A DNA stretch of 8,262 nucleotides from Bifidobacteriaceae bacterium (GTDB taxonomy: Bacteria > Actinomycetota > Actinomycetes > Actinomycetales > WQXJ01). Positions within the stretch are counted from its first letter, which is position 1; each line of letters opens with the position of its first letter. The position numbers and the translations under genes are program-made. The notes beneath the pieces were generated by a model that was given only the letters and a program-made list of their open reading frames with translations, searched no databases and was not told the origin of the DNA. Below, one piece after another: positions 1 to 7,070 of the stretch. The DNA is taken from the NCBI GenBank assembly GCA_031278075.1, contig JAITLE010000249.1, forward strand, positions 1 through 8,262, written 5' to 3'.

Positions 1-1364
1 TTGGCGCCAAGTGACGCGTAAACCGTCTCGAGCGCGGTGGCCACCCGCGTCCAGGTCCGCGACCGGCCAAGTTTGGCGCCCGCGTCCCCCAGCCGACGTG
101 TCAGCTCCGGATCGCCCAACAAGCGCACGATGCGCGCGGCCCAGTTCTCTGGACTCCTGGAGGCGAGAAGAACGCCCGTCACGCCATCTGCCACAGACGA
201 CCTAAGACCCGTCGTGTCCGCCGCCACCACCGGCGTCCCACAGGCCCCAGCCTCCGCCGCGATCAAACCGAACGTCTCCGAACGAGACGGCATCAACGCC
301 AGGCGAGCGCCGCGCATCAGATCGGCCAGACACCCGGGGGCTTGCTGACCCAGGAACACCACGTCTTGCGCGACGCCGAGGTCCCGGGCGAGTCGACGCA
401 GCTCCATCGCGTACTCCAAGTGCCCTTCACTCGGCGCGCCAACCACCAACAGAGCTGGCCGGTCGTTCGCAGGCATGGCGGCCAAGGCCTGGACAGCGAG
501 ATCTTGGCCCTTGATGGGCTGCACCCGGCCCGCCATCAGCAGGTATCCCGCGGGCCGCCGCAACGCCTCCGGCAAAGCTGTCAAGTCTGGGCCTGGCCCC
601 GGGTGGAACACGGCGCCGTCCAGCCCCGGGCTCACCACCGCTAGGCGGTTGGCCGGCACACCATAATCCGCGATGATCGCCGCACGCTCAGCTTCGCTGA
701 CGGTCACGACCATCGACGCGGATCGAGCCAGGCGGCGCTCGCCGGCCAAGCGCTCAGCCCCCTCTGGGGGATCTTGCCGGGCCAGGCTTCGATTCTTCAT
801 GGCGGCCACGGTGTGCAACGACTGAACGTGCGGCGCGTCCCAAGCCTGGGCCACAACAGCGCCAGCCAACCCCGACATCCAATAGTGTGAGTGGACGACG
901 TCCGCTCTTGGCCCAAGAGCCATGGCGTGCGCGAACTCATCGGCGAAAGCAGGCAACACGGCTTTGTCGACCGGCTCGGCCGGGCCAGCCTTGACGTAGC
1001 GCAGAGTCGCGGCGCCCAGGGGCTCGCCTGCCCGTGCGACCTGCTCAGGCGACGAGGCACGGGTGTACACGTCGACCTGCCAGCCGAGCGCGGCCAGACC
1101 CCGCGCCGCGTGACTCAGGTAGACGTTCATGCCGCCCGCGTCGCCGCCTCCGGGCGCCGCGGCCGGCGAAGTGTGCAGCGAGACCAACGCCACACGTGGC
1201 CCGGCCGCCGAATCGGCGCTGTGACCCCGCTCGGTTTCATTCGGCCCCGCCTGGCGGGAGCGAACCGAAGGACGCGTCCGGTTGGGCGGCCGATGGTCGG
1301 CATCGTGCGTCAAGTCACCTGCGGTCGACGGCGGCTGACGGCACGCCTCGTCGCAGACGGTCAT
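1..1364 (-). CDS. mshA: MshA-like GT4 glycosyltransferase (D-inositol-3-phosphate glycosyltransferase), 3' end cut by window edge
   Basis: The reading frame is open from an ATG at 1364 down to base 1 (454 codons, no stop), so the C-terminus lies outside the window. MshA joins UDP-GlcNAc to 1L-inositol-1-phosphate, the first committed step of mycothiol synthesis in the cytoplasm. Seen: a GT-B fold pattern with SLHTSP (62-67), GGMNVY (77-82), HSHYW (158-162), LHT (183-185), GRVQPIK (R280, K285) and the EX7E pair E363/E371. Aligned by eye to C. glutamicum MshA from memory, its inositol-phosphate contacts K78, Y110, T134 and R154 correspond to K134, Y161, T185 and R205, which favours MshA over a generic GT4. 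The ATG overlaps the stop of the M20 gene (ATGA), implying coupling. About 55 residues precede the first core strand. A GTG at 1193 would give the usual family length but has no clear ribosome site. A mannosyltransferase fed by the nearby ManC is the main alternative. Confidence 0.82.
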   Translation of the reverse strand, partial: MTVCDEACRQPPSTAGDLTHDADHRPPNRTRPSVRSRQAGPNETERGHSADSAAGPRVALVSLHTSPAAAPGGGDAGGMNVYLSHAARGLAALGWQVDVYTRASSPEQVARAGEPLGAATLRYVKAGPAEPVDKAVLPAFADEFAHAMALGPRADVVHSHYWMSGLAGAVVAQAWDAPHVQSLHTVAAMKNRSLARQDPPEGAERLAGERRLARSASMVVTVSEAERAAIIADYGVPANRLAVVSPGLDGAVFHPGPGPDLTALPEALRRPAGYLLMAGRVQPIKGQDLAVQALAAMPANDRPALLVVGAPSEGHLEYAMELRRLARDLGVAQDVVFLGQQAPGCLADLMRGARLALMPSRSETFGLIAAEAGACGTPVVAADTTGLRSSVADGVTGVLLASRSPENWAARIVRLLGDPELTRRLGDAGAKLGRSRTWTRVATALETVYASLGA

Positions 1365-2572
1365 GCGCTCGCCGCTGTCGCAGCCAGGACACGCACGCCC
1401 ACTTCGATGGAGCCTTCGTCGGGTTCGAACTCCGACTGGTGCAGGTCGAAAGCCGGACCGCCAGGTGTGCGGACGCCGAGGCGCATCAACGCTCCGGGCA
1501 CCTCGCGGAGATACCACGCGAAGTCTTCGCCGCCCATGGACTGTTCCGCGCTCAACACGTTGTTGCCGCCGAGGACCGCTCGCGCGGCGCCCGACATCAA
1601 CCCCGTCACCGCGGGATCGTTGACCACCGGAGGCACTCCGCGCTTGTGGCTGAGTTCGACGCGGATGCCGTACTGCTGCGCCGCCAACGGGACAGCCTCG
1701 GCGATGATCTCGGCCGCGCGGTGCCAGGTGCGCACGTCGCCGGCCCGCAGCGTGCCCTTCAGCACAGCCGAAGACGGGATCGTGTTCGGGGCCTCTCCGG
1801 CATGGACGGCGCCCCAGGTCAGTCCCACGACAGACCTCGGGTCGAGGCGTCGGTCCAAGATGGCGGGGAGCTGCGTCGCCAACTGCGCCACCGCGAAAAC
1901 CAAGTCCTGGGTCAAATGCGGCCTGGATGTGTGACCGCCGTCCCCGTACGCGTAGATCGTGACCACGTCCGCCGCGGACGTGATCGAACCGGTCCTGATG
2001 GCGACGGTGCCAACCGGGTAGCGAGGATCGCAGTGCAGGGCGACGATCCGGTTGACGCCGTCCAAGGCGCCCTGTTCGATCACCTCGAGGGCGCCCGACG
2101 GTTGGACTTCCTCGGCGGGCTGGAACAGCAACCGCACCGGTGACCGGAGCAACCCCCGCGCGTGAAGGTCCACCAACGTCAGGCCAGCCCCGAGCACCAC
2201 CGCAGTGTGCACATCGTGGCCACAGGCGTGGGAAACTCCCTCTTTGACAGACCGCCACGGCGCGCCCGAACGGTCGGGGACCGGCAGCGCGTCCAAATCC
2301 GCCCGCAAGGCCAATCTGGGCCAGCCCGCTTCCTCGACCGTGGGGCCTAGATCGCACATCAACCCTGTCTTCGCGAACGGCTTCGGGTCAAGACCCGCTT
2401 CTGCGAGGTGGCGCAACACCACTGACGTCGTGCGCAGCTCTTGACGAGCAGTCTCCGGATGCCTGTGCAGGTCGCGCCTGATTTCGATCAGCCGTGGCGT
2501 GAGCCGGGCTGTGACCCGTGCGATCGCCTCCGCGGTTGCGGGAGGCAGCGGATCGGCGATGGGAATCGACAC
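1361..2572 (-). CDS. M20 family (M20D-like) amidohydrolase / metallopeptidase
   Basis: This 403-residue protein is a probable cytoplasmic zinc-dependent amidohydrolase of the hippurate / N-acyl-amino-acid hydrolase type; the substrate cannot be read from sequence. Motifs in order: RRDLHRHPE (32-40), LRADLDALPV (89-98), CGHDVH (C117, H119), QPAEEV (E154/E155), ALHCDP (H180), GGHTSRPH in the lid/dimerisation domain (212-219), GGEDFAWY (357-364) and DLHQSEFEPDE (H388). Together these supply the C/H/E/H/H metal set expected of M20D enzymes. No signal peptide or membrane segment is visible. The start is a GTG 3 nt after the manC stop, with an AGGG about 8 nt upstream; the stop overlaps the next gene's ATG. 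It is not an MshB/Mca-type (LmbE fold) deacetylase despite sitting next to mshA, so a direct role in mycothiol metabolism should not be assumed from position. The length is normal for the family. Confidence 0.9.
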   Translation of the reverse strand: MSIPIADPLPPATAEAIARVTARLTPRLIEIRRDLHRHPETARQELRTTSVVLRHLAEAGLDPKPFAKTGLMCDLGPTVEEAGWPRLALRADLDALPVPDRSGAPWRSVKEGVSHACGHDVHTAVVLGAGLTLVDLHARGLLRSPVRLLFQPAEEVQPSGALEVIEQGALDGVNRIVALHCDPRYPVGTVAIRTGSITSAADVVTIYAYGDGGHTSRPHLTQDLVFAVAQLATQLPAILDRRLDPRSVVGLTWGAVHAGEAPNTIPSSAVLKGTLRAGDVRTWHRAAEIIAEAVPLAAQQYGIRVELSHKRGVPPVVNDPAVTGLMSGAARAVLGGNNVLSAEQSMGGEDFAWYLREVPGALMRLGVRTPGGPAFDLHQSEFEPDEGSIEVGVRVLAATAASA

Positions 2573-2575
2573 GCC

Positions 2576-3892
2576 CTAAACCCTACAACCGCCGCCTCGC
2601 GCGGCGGCCGGGTCGCCGCAGTCCCGTGGGTCTTCCGCGACGTCCGGGCCCGCGTTGACAGTCTCATCAGCGCGATCTGCGTCCTCACCGTCCGCCGCTT
2701 CGACTGCGACGGCCAAGTCCTTCACGCGTTGGGCGTGCTCTCTCGTCGTCACCAAGACCGCGCCATCGGTCACCACGACCACCGCGTCGGGGACGCCCAG
2801 CACCCCCACCCGCTGCCCGGTCTCGCCGATGACCAACGCTCCAGGCGAGTCGACCGCCATCGGCGTCGGTCCCGCCGCCAGGCGGAGGGCGCCTCCGCGA
2901 GCGAAGACCGCCAGCGAGTCGAAGTCGCCGACATCGCTCCAGGAGAAGTCGCCAGGCGCGGTGGCCATCCCGCCGCGCGCGGCGACTGGTTCGGCGACCG
3001 CGTGGTCTATCGCCACCGCGGGCAGCGTCGGCCACACCTCACGCGCGACGGCTCCACGCCGCGCGGTGTCCCAGGCGTCCGCCAGACGCTCGATGCCGTC
3101 CGCGAAACCAGGCCGCAATTCGCGTAGCCAGCGGAACAGGACACTCGGTTTGAACACGAACATTCCCGCGTTCCACCGGTAATCCCCGGATTGGAGGTAA
3201 CCCGCCGCTGTCGCCAAGTCCGGTTTCTCCTTGAACGCTTCGACGTATCTCACGTCCGGCCGACCCAGCAGACCAACCGAGTCGCCAGCTCGGATGTAGC
3301 CATAGGCGGTGGACGGGCCGGTTGGTTGGATGCCGATCGTGGCGATCAGCCCCTCTGCGGCGGCGAGGCGGGCGCCCGTGACGGCCAGTTCGAAAGGTGT
3401 GGGCAGGCCGCTGGGTGGTTCCGGCGGAGCCGCCGGGCCGATGCCGACCGCGCCGGACCGCAGCGTGTCGGCCGTCTCGTGTGGGTGGCCGCGGCCGTCG
3501 ACGGCCGGGGAGGCGCCTCCCGCGTCGATCACTTGGTCGGCCGCGAACGAGCCGAGCACGATGTCGCCGAAACGTCGCCACCCGATCGCGGCGGCGAGTG
3601 CTATCGCGGGCATCGAATCGCGCGGCGCGGGTTCCACCACCAGGTTGGTGGAGGCGAGTTCCGGTAGCTGTTCGGCTATAGCTGGGGCGTGTCCTTGGCC
3701 CGCGACCACAATGATCCGGTCGGGACCGGTCAAGGGGCGGAGGCGGTCCCAGGTCTGTTGGATCAGAGTGCGTCCAGAATTCGTCAGATCGAGGAGGAAC
3801 TTGGGGCGGTCCGGTCGGGAGACCGGCCAGAGCCGCCTGCCCGGGCCGCCGGCGGGGATGATCGCTCCGAAAGCTGGCAGGTCGCCGTTCAC
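2576..3892 (-). CDS. manC: Mannose-1-phosphate guanylyltransferase (GDP-mannose pyrophosphorylase)
   Basis: This 438-residue nucleotidyltransferase makes GDP-mannose and pyrophosphate from mannose-1-phosphate and GTP, supplying mannosylation in the cytoplasm. Seen: the signature GAIIPAGGPGRRLWPVSR with PKFLLDL (9-36), EPAPRDSMPAIALAA (87-101), FAADQVI (116-122), TIGIQP...STAYGYI (185-200), FKEKPDL...YRWNAGMFVF (220-247), AIDHAVAEP (294-302) and FSWSDVGDFDSL (316-327). The start is GTG at 3892: it has GGAGG 6 nt upstream and overlaps the previous stop as GTGA. A longer in-frame start at 3928 lacks this and adds an arginine-rich stretch. Two oddities: residues about 124-166 are a Pro/Gly-rich insertion where relatives pass directly from ADHVI to the next helix, and the common RNTAPAIA and PADH motifs read RDSMPAIA and AADQ. 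The last ~45 residues are acidic and low in complexity. Confidence 0.9.
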   Translation of the reverse strand: MNGDLPAFGAIIPAGGPGRRLWPVSRPDRPKFLLDLTNSGRTLIQQTWDRLRPLTGPDRIIVVAGQGHAPAIAEQLPELASTNLVVEPAPRDSMPAIALAAAIGWRRFGDIVLGSFAADQVIDAGGASPAVDGRGHPHETADTLRSGAVGIGPAAPPEPPSGLPTPFELAVTGARLAAAEGLIATIGIQPTGPSTAYGYIRAGDSVGLLGRPDVRYVEAFKEKPDLATAAGYLQSGDYRWNAGMFVFKPSVLFRWLRELRPGFADGIERLADAWDTARRGAVAREVWPTLPAVAIDHAVAEPVAARGGMATAPGDFSWSDVGDFDSLAVFARGGALRLAAGPTPMAVDSPGALVIGETGQRVGVLGVPDAVVVVTDGAVLVTTREHAQRVKDLAVAVEAADGEDADRADETVNAGPDVAEDPRDCGDPAAARGGGCRV

Positions 3893-4392
3893 TTCTCGCC
3901 TCCATGGGCGGCTGCGTTCCCGCCGCACACTGTGTGGGTGGCGCCGCCCGAGCGGCGTCCTCCGTAGCCGCGTCCTCCGTAGCCGCGGCCTCCGCGGCGG
4001 CCCCCACGGCCGAGCGAGCCGCGACGGATCCGGCGCCGCCGATCACCAGTCTGCGGCAAGCTGACCAACGGCGTCTCGGCTGCGACCGCGGCGGCGATTT
4101 GGCCGGCGCCGCGTAAGCGGAAGGCAAACGCGCCGAATCCCTGAGCCCGGCAAGCCATCGGCTCGCCGATGCCGTCCGCCAGCCAGGGCCAGACCGCCTT
4201 GGACGGGATCACCACCGCGGGCGGCGCAGACGTCACGGCATCGGCGGAGACAGCATCGGCGGAGACGGCACCGGCGGAGACGGCATCGGCGGAGACGGCA
4301 CCGGACGCGCACGGCTCGCCCGTAAGAAGCTTGAGCGCGACCAGCGCCGCGTCCTGCCACGCCGGCCCCGGTCTCAACTGCGGGATCGCCAT
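3889..4392 (-). CDS. Unrecognised 167-residue protein with pentapeptide repeats and an RGG-rich tail
   Basis: I do not recognise a family. From the ATG at 4392 the protein has four regions: residues 1-30 with a short amphipathic stretch (WQDAALVALKLL); 31-55 with imperfect AVSAD repeats; a middle block (57-112, VVIPSKAVWPWLADGIGE and FGAFAFRLRGAGQ) that looks like a small folded segment; and 117-150, strongly basic and Gly/Arg-rich with two GRGYG units, resembling RGG-box tails of RNA-binding proteins. No signal peptide or membrane span is present. Support for coding: GGGAG lies 4 nt before the ATG, the frame fills the gap between trpS and manC, and its TGA overlaps the manC GTG start (GTGA). 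The frame stays open upstream into trpS, so a GTG at 4416 is also possible. An RNA-related role is only an inference from the tail. A degenerate remnant of a longer gene is not excluded. Confidence 0.6.
   Translation of the reverse strand: MAIPQLRPGPAWQDAALVALKLLTGEPCASGAVSADAVSAGAVSADAVSADAVTSAPPAVVIPSKAVWPWLADGIGEPMACRAQGFGAFAFRLRGAGQIAAAVAAETPLVSLPQTGDRRRRIRRGSLGRGGRRGGRGYGGRGYGGRRSGGATHTVCGGNAAAHGGEK
3899..3903 (-). promoter_or_regulatory. Ribosome binding site deciding the manC start
   Basis: GGAGG on the minus strand sits 6 nt before the GTG at 3892, inside the 3' end of the upstream small gene. It is the best Shine-Dalgarno sequence in the minus-strand run. It argues for the GTG at 3892 over the longer in-frame start at 3928. 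Confidence 0.75.
3956..4000 (-). repeat. 15-bp tandem repeat, two exact copies plus one diverged, encoding Gly/Arg tail
   Basis: The unit cgtcctccgtagccg (plus strand) occurs exactly at 3956-3970 and 3971-3985. A diverged third copy, cggcctccgcggcgg, follows at 3986-4000. Read on the minus strand it encodes the GRGYG pentapeptide units of the small protein's basic tail. Confidence 0.85.
4236..4305 (-). repeat. 15-bp tandem repeat, about 4.7 copies, encoding AVSAD units
   Basis: The plus-strand unit cggcatcggcggaga recurs at 4236, 4251, 4266 and 4281 with a partial copy at 4296. Copies differ at one or two positions (cagc for cggc, cacc for catc). The period is a multiple of three, so copy-number change would keep the reading frame. 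On the minus strand it encodes the SADAV/SAGAV repeats of the unrecognised protein. Confidence 0.9.
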
Positions 4393-4429
4393 GTCGCTCC
4401 CATGTGGTTTGAGCACGCCCCCAATGTTT

Positions 4430-5443
4430 TCACCGGGTTGCCAACAGACCGAACCGCCCCGCGATGCGGCCGTAAACGCCGCTCGCGATCGCTCGCGCTC
4501 GCTCTCTGCCTTGCTCCAGGATTCCATCCAGGAGACCCGGGTCGGACAAGAGTTCGGCGGTGCGTTCACGGAACGGCCGGAGGGTTTCGACGACGATCTC
4601 CGCCAGGTCGCTCTTCAGGTGGCCGTAGAGTTTGCCCTGATAGTCCGAGACGATTTGGGAGACGGCGCGGTCCGTCAGCGCCGAATAGATGGCGAGGAGG
4701 TTCGCCACTCCTGGCTTGGCGTCGGGGTCCCAAGTGATCTGAGATCCGGAGTCGGTCACCGCCGATTTGATCCGTTTGGTGATCGTCTTGGGGTCGTCGA
4801 GCAATTCGATGATGCCCGCGGCTTGCCCGGTCTTTGACATCTTCGCTGTCGGATCCTGCAGGTCGTAGATCTTCGCGGCCGCCTTGACGATCACAGCTTC
4901 CGGCACTTGAGCGGTCCCCTCGCCGAATCGCTTGTTGAGACGGATCGCCAAGTCTCGGCTGAGTTCGACATGCTGGCGCTGGTCCTCCCCCACGGGGACG
5001 ACGTGGGCGTCGTAAACCAAGATGTCGGCGGCCATGAGAACCGGGTAGTCGAACAGGCCGACGGTCACCCCCCTGTCTCCCACTTTCGCGGACTTGTCCT
5101 TGAATTGGGTCATGCGGCTGGCTTCGCCGAACCCGGTGACGCAGTTGAGCAGCCAGGTCAGCTGAGTGTGTTCAGGCACCTGCGACTGCACGAACAGCAC
5201 AGACTTGTCTGGGTCGACCCCGGCCGCGAGGAACTGCGCCGCGGTCGCCCGCACCCGCTCACGCAACGCAGCGGGGTCCGGCGCCACGGTGAGGGCATGC
5301 AGGTCCACCACCGAGTAGACGCAGTCGTAAGCGTCTTGGAGGCGCACCCACTGGCGCAGCGCTCCGAGGTAGTTCCCCAGGTGCAGGGAGTTGGACGTGG
5401 GTTGAATACCCGAGAAGGCTCGCAGTCTTGGCACGCAGAACAT
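4430..5443 (-). CDS. trpS: Tryptophanyl-tRNA synthetase
   Basis: This 337-residue class I aminoacyl-tRNA synthetase charges tRNA-Trp in the cytoplasm; the length is normal for a bacterial TrpS. Seen: GIQPTSNSLHLGNYLGAL (12-29), whose HLGN is the HIGH-class ATP motif; CVTGFGEASRMTQFKDKSAK (101-120), diagnostic of TrpS; VPVGEDQRQHVEL (139-151) of the tryptophan/ATP pocket; and KMSKT (201-205), a KMSKS variant with threonine in the last position. The anticodon-side helical domain follows to the end. The ATG at 5443 begins MFCVPRLRAFSG. No clear Shine-Dalgarno precedes it, and the GTG at codon 4 is no better, so the start is the least certain part. It appears to be first in the minus-strand run ending in mshA, with a 37-nt gap to the next gene. 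Confidence 0.96.
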   Translation of the reverse strand: MFCVPRLRAFSGIQPTSNSLHLGNYLGALRQWVRLQDAYDCVYSVVDLHALTVAPDPAALRERVRATAAQFLAAGVDPDKSVLFVQSQVPEHTQLTWLLNCVTGFGEASRMTQFKDKSAKVGDRGVTVGLFDYPVLMAADILVYDAHVVPVGEDQRQHVELSRDLAIRLNKRFGEGTAQVPEAVIVKAAAKIYDLQDPTAKMSKTGQAAGIIELLDDPKTITKRIKSAVTDSGSQITWDPDAKPGVANLLAIYSALTDRAVSQIVSDYQGKLYGHLKSDLAEIVVETLRPFRERTAELLSDPGLLDGILEQGRERARAIASGVYGRIAGRFGLLATR

Positions 5444-5542
5444 TGTGGCAGGCGCGACGACGGCCTAAGACCTATCCGCCTTCCGCGCGGCGGCCCGCTC
5501 AAACTGCGGTCTGAGTCTAGACCGCGGCTCGCTTCACAGCGT
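5444..5542. other. Intergenic spacer between the HNH gene and trpS
   Basis: This 99-nt spacer separates two minus-strand genes. It holds the terminator-like hairpin at 5504-5527 and a shorter GC-rich inverted repeat (CCGCC at 5476-5480, GGCGG at 5489-5493). A trpS promoter would be expected here. The only -35-like hexamer I see is TTGAGC (minus strand, 5502-5497), with no well-spaced -10 partner. No T-box or leader-peptide features were seen. Confidence 0.4.
5504..5527 (-). terminator. Hairpin downstream of the HNH gene, possible terminator lacking a U tract
   Basis: GCGGTCT (5506-5512) and AGACCGC (5519-5525) are perfect 7-bp arms around the 6-nt loop GAGTCT. One T/G mismatch plus one further C-G pair (5504/5527) would extend the stem. 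It starts 16 nt beyond the HNH stop codon on the minus strand. The run after the stem is only TTTGAG, so it would be a hairpin-only terminator; it could instead be an operator or mRNA-stability element near trpS. Confidence 0.45.
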
Positions 5543-6973
5543 TCAGGGGCCGGCGCGGGACGCGGGGCGGCCGGCGCGCGCCGGAGTCTTAGAACGCTCT
5601 CGATCGCCGCCCCCGGGGGCAGGTGGCCCACAGGCCTTGACTCGAGCCTCGTGCCGCTCGTGATAGCGGGGAGTGCGAGTTGGGTCTAACGCCGAGGGTT
5701 TCACGTGCATCGGGTACCCCGCGTCGTCGAACACGAAGTTCCATCCTGAGCGATCGAGCCTCATTTGGCCGTCCCAACTCATCTCTAAGGCGGGTTCGAC
5801 GATTTCGTGATGCGTCCGGCACAGTAGCAGTAGATTGCCAGCGACCGTTGGGCCGCCGGCCTGCCATGGCATGATGTGGTGCGCCTCGCAAGCCCATGGG
5901 GGCTCTGCGCAACCGGGGTACTGACAGCCTTCGTCGCGCAGATCCAACACCGCTCTAAGCGAATCGTCGACGAACCGCCGCGCCTCCCCCGCGCCTACCA
6001 CTGTCCCGTCGGCGCCTGTCGCGACCAGTCGCAGTGGCCCGGCGCATGCCAGGAGCCGGAGCGCGGCCGCGGACAGCGGTCTGCGTGTCTCATCGCCGTC
6101 GCTCCAGCCGGCGGCTCGCGTGCCGTCTAGCAGGTCTTCCATTGGGACGGTCACGTTGACTGTGGGCGTCGCGCCGGCGTGCTTCGGCGGTGTGCCGCCC
6201 CGCAACGCGGCGCCACAGAGCGCCACGAACCCGTCTGCGAGGCGTTTCCCGCGGCTCGGCCGCTCGGCTGGATCCAAGGTGACGCGTCGGCTGAACGCCT
6301 CGACGGCTCTCTCGACTTGGCGGCCGCTGCCCACCGGGAGCAGGCCGGAGAATCTCGTGGTGCCGTCTCGCCGGTGCGAGAACGACATGTACCGCCTCGA
6401 GCGGGCGGTCCGATCTTGGAGGTCGTTGCGGCGGGTCCGATCGAGTTGGAGGCCTGGCACAACATGCTCGAGGGTCCTCTCCGCCAGGTCCGCGATCGGC
6501 TGCCCCACCAGTTGGGACACTTCGGGCACCAGGAATCTTTGCGCCTCGACGCGCTGCTCGTCGGTGAGCTGTTCCCCGATCACAGCCATGACTTGGACCG
6601 CGGTGTCCGCTTGCCTGCGGGTCACCGCGCCCTCAATGGCAGCCCGCTCCACCAAGGGGCTATCCGCCAGTTCCTCAGCGGAGTGGCGCATGCCGCGGGA
6701 TTGCCGAGATGTGACGAACTCCATGTCTGCGACCGCCTCGTCCACGGTGGCGTATCCGGGGGCGCGGTAGGCCTCTAGCCGCGCCGCGTCTAGCACGAGG
6801 CAGCCGTGCAGCGCCTCGAGTTGGCTCCTCAGTCGCGCCACGCCAGCCGCCGCGGCGAGCAGCCGCCCCGGCGTCTCAGCGACCCATGGCGTCGCGGCCC
6901 AGGCCGCCACTGTCGCACAGGCTTCAGCCACCCATGCGTCAACCGCTGGGAGGACTTGTGTCTGCGCTGTCAT
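5543..6973 (-). CDS. DUF222 / HNH endonuclease-domain protein
   Basis: This 476-residue protein has the two-part layout of the actinobacterial DUF222-HNH family (related to mycobacterial 13E12-repeat proteins). A mostly helical N-terminal DUF222 region covers about 30-320, including the ADSPLVERAAIEGAVTRRQA segment (103-122). A C-terminal HNH nuclease domain follows: GCQYPGC (C350, C355), CEAHHIMPW (H365/H366), GGPTVAGN (N380) and LLCRTHHEIV (C385, H388, H389). The paired cysteines and histidines needed for zinc and catalytic metal are all present, so the nuclease looks intact. The cellular role of this family is not established to my knowledge; members are often present in many copies per genome. 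The ~50-residue C-terminal tail is basic, proline-rich and low in complexity. The ATG at 6973 lacks a good ribosome site. The gene is divergent from the deoR-type regulator and followed by a terminator-like hairpin. Confidence 0.9.
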   Translation of the reverse strand: MTAQTQVLPAVDAWVAEACATVAAWAATPWVAETPGRLLAAAAGVARLRSQLEALHGCLVLDAARLEAYRAPGYATVDEAVADMEFVTSRQSRGMRHSAEELADSPLVERAAIEGAVTRRQADTAVQVMAVIGEQLTDEQRVEAQRFLVPEVSQLVGQPIADLAERTLEHVVPGLQLDRTRRNDLQDRTARSRRYMSFSHRRDGTTRFSGLLPVGSGRQVERAVEAFSRRVTLDPAERPSRGKRLADGFVALCGAALRGGTPPKHAGATPTVNVTVPMEDLLDGTRAAGWSDGDETRRPLSAAALRLLACAGPLRLVATGADGTVVGAGEARRFVDDSLRAVLDLRDEGCQYPGCAEPPWACEAHHIMPWQAGGPTVAGNLLLLCRTHHEIVEPALEMSWDGQMRLDRSGWNFVFDDAGYPMHVKPSALDPTRTPRYHERHEARVKACGPPAPGGGDRERSKTPARAGRPASRAGP

Positions 6974-7070
6974 GCCTCATGACCGTAGCCAACGACAGGC
7001 CCACTGCGCAACAAGAATGCCGGTTTATCAGGGAAAACACGTATCATCACCGATCCACAGGTCACTCGCG

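Noticed and set aside
1034..2143. Long plus-strand open frame (369 codons) opposite mshA and the M20 gene
   Set aside because: It lies antisense to two well-recognised genes, is Arg/Pro/His-rich with no family motifs, and is explained by high GC at third codon positions. The same applies to plus-strand frames at 891-1934, 2441-3127, 3309-4064, 4169-4837, 4907-5689 and 6120-6770.
1361..2572. M20 enzyme as the mycothiol deacetylase because it is coupled to mshA
   Set aside because: MshB and Mca are LmbE-like zinc enzymes. This protein carries clear M20D motifs and no LmbE signature.
3893..3928. N-terminal extension of ManC by 12 residues from an upstream in-frame start
   Set aside because: The GTG at 3892 has GGAGG at ideal spacing and a GTGA overlap. 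The extension is arginine-rich and lies inside the preceding gene.
4045..4059. LPQTG motif in the small protein (residues 112-116), suggesting a sortase substrate
   Set aside because: There is no signal peptide, and the motif is followed by an Arg/Gly-rich tail instead of a hydrophobic span, so it cannot be a cell-wall sorting signal.
4236..4305. Short direct repeats considered as a CRISPR array
   Set aside because: Units are 15 bp, head-to-tail with no spacers, and encode an in-frame pentapeptide repeat. No cas genes are nearby.
5543..6973. HNH gene as a homing endonuclease or part of a mobile element
   Set aside because: I saw no intron or intein boundaries, terminal inverted repeats, target duplications or transposase. 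The DUF222-HNH layout fits a stand-alone chromosomal family.
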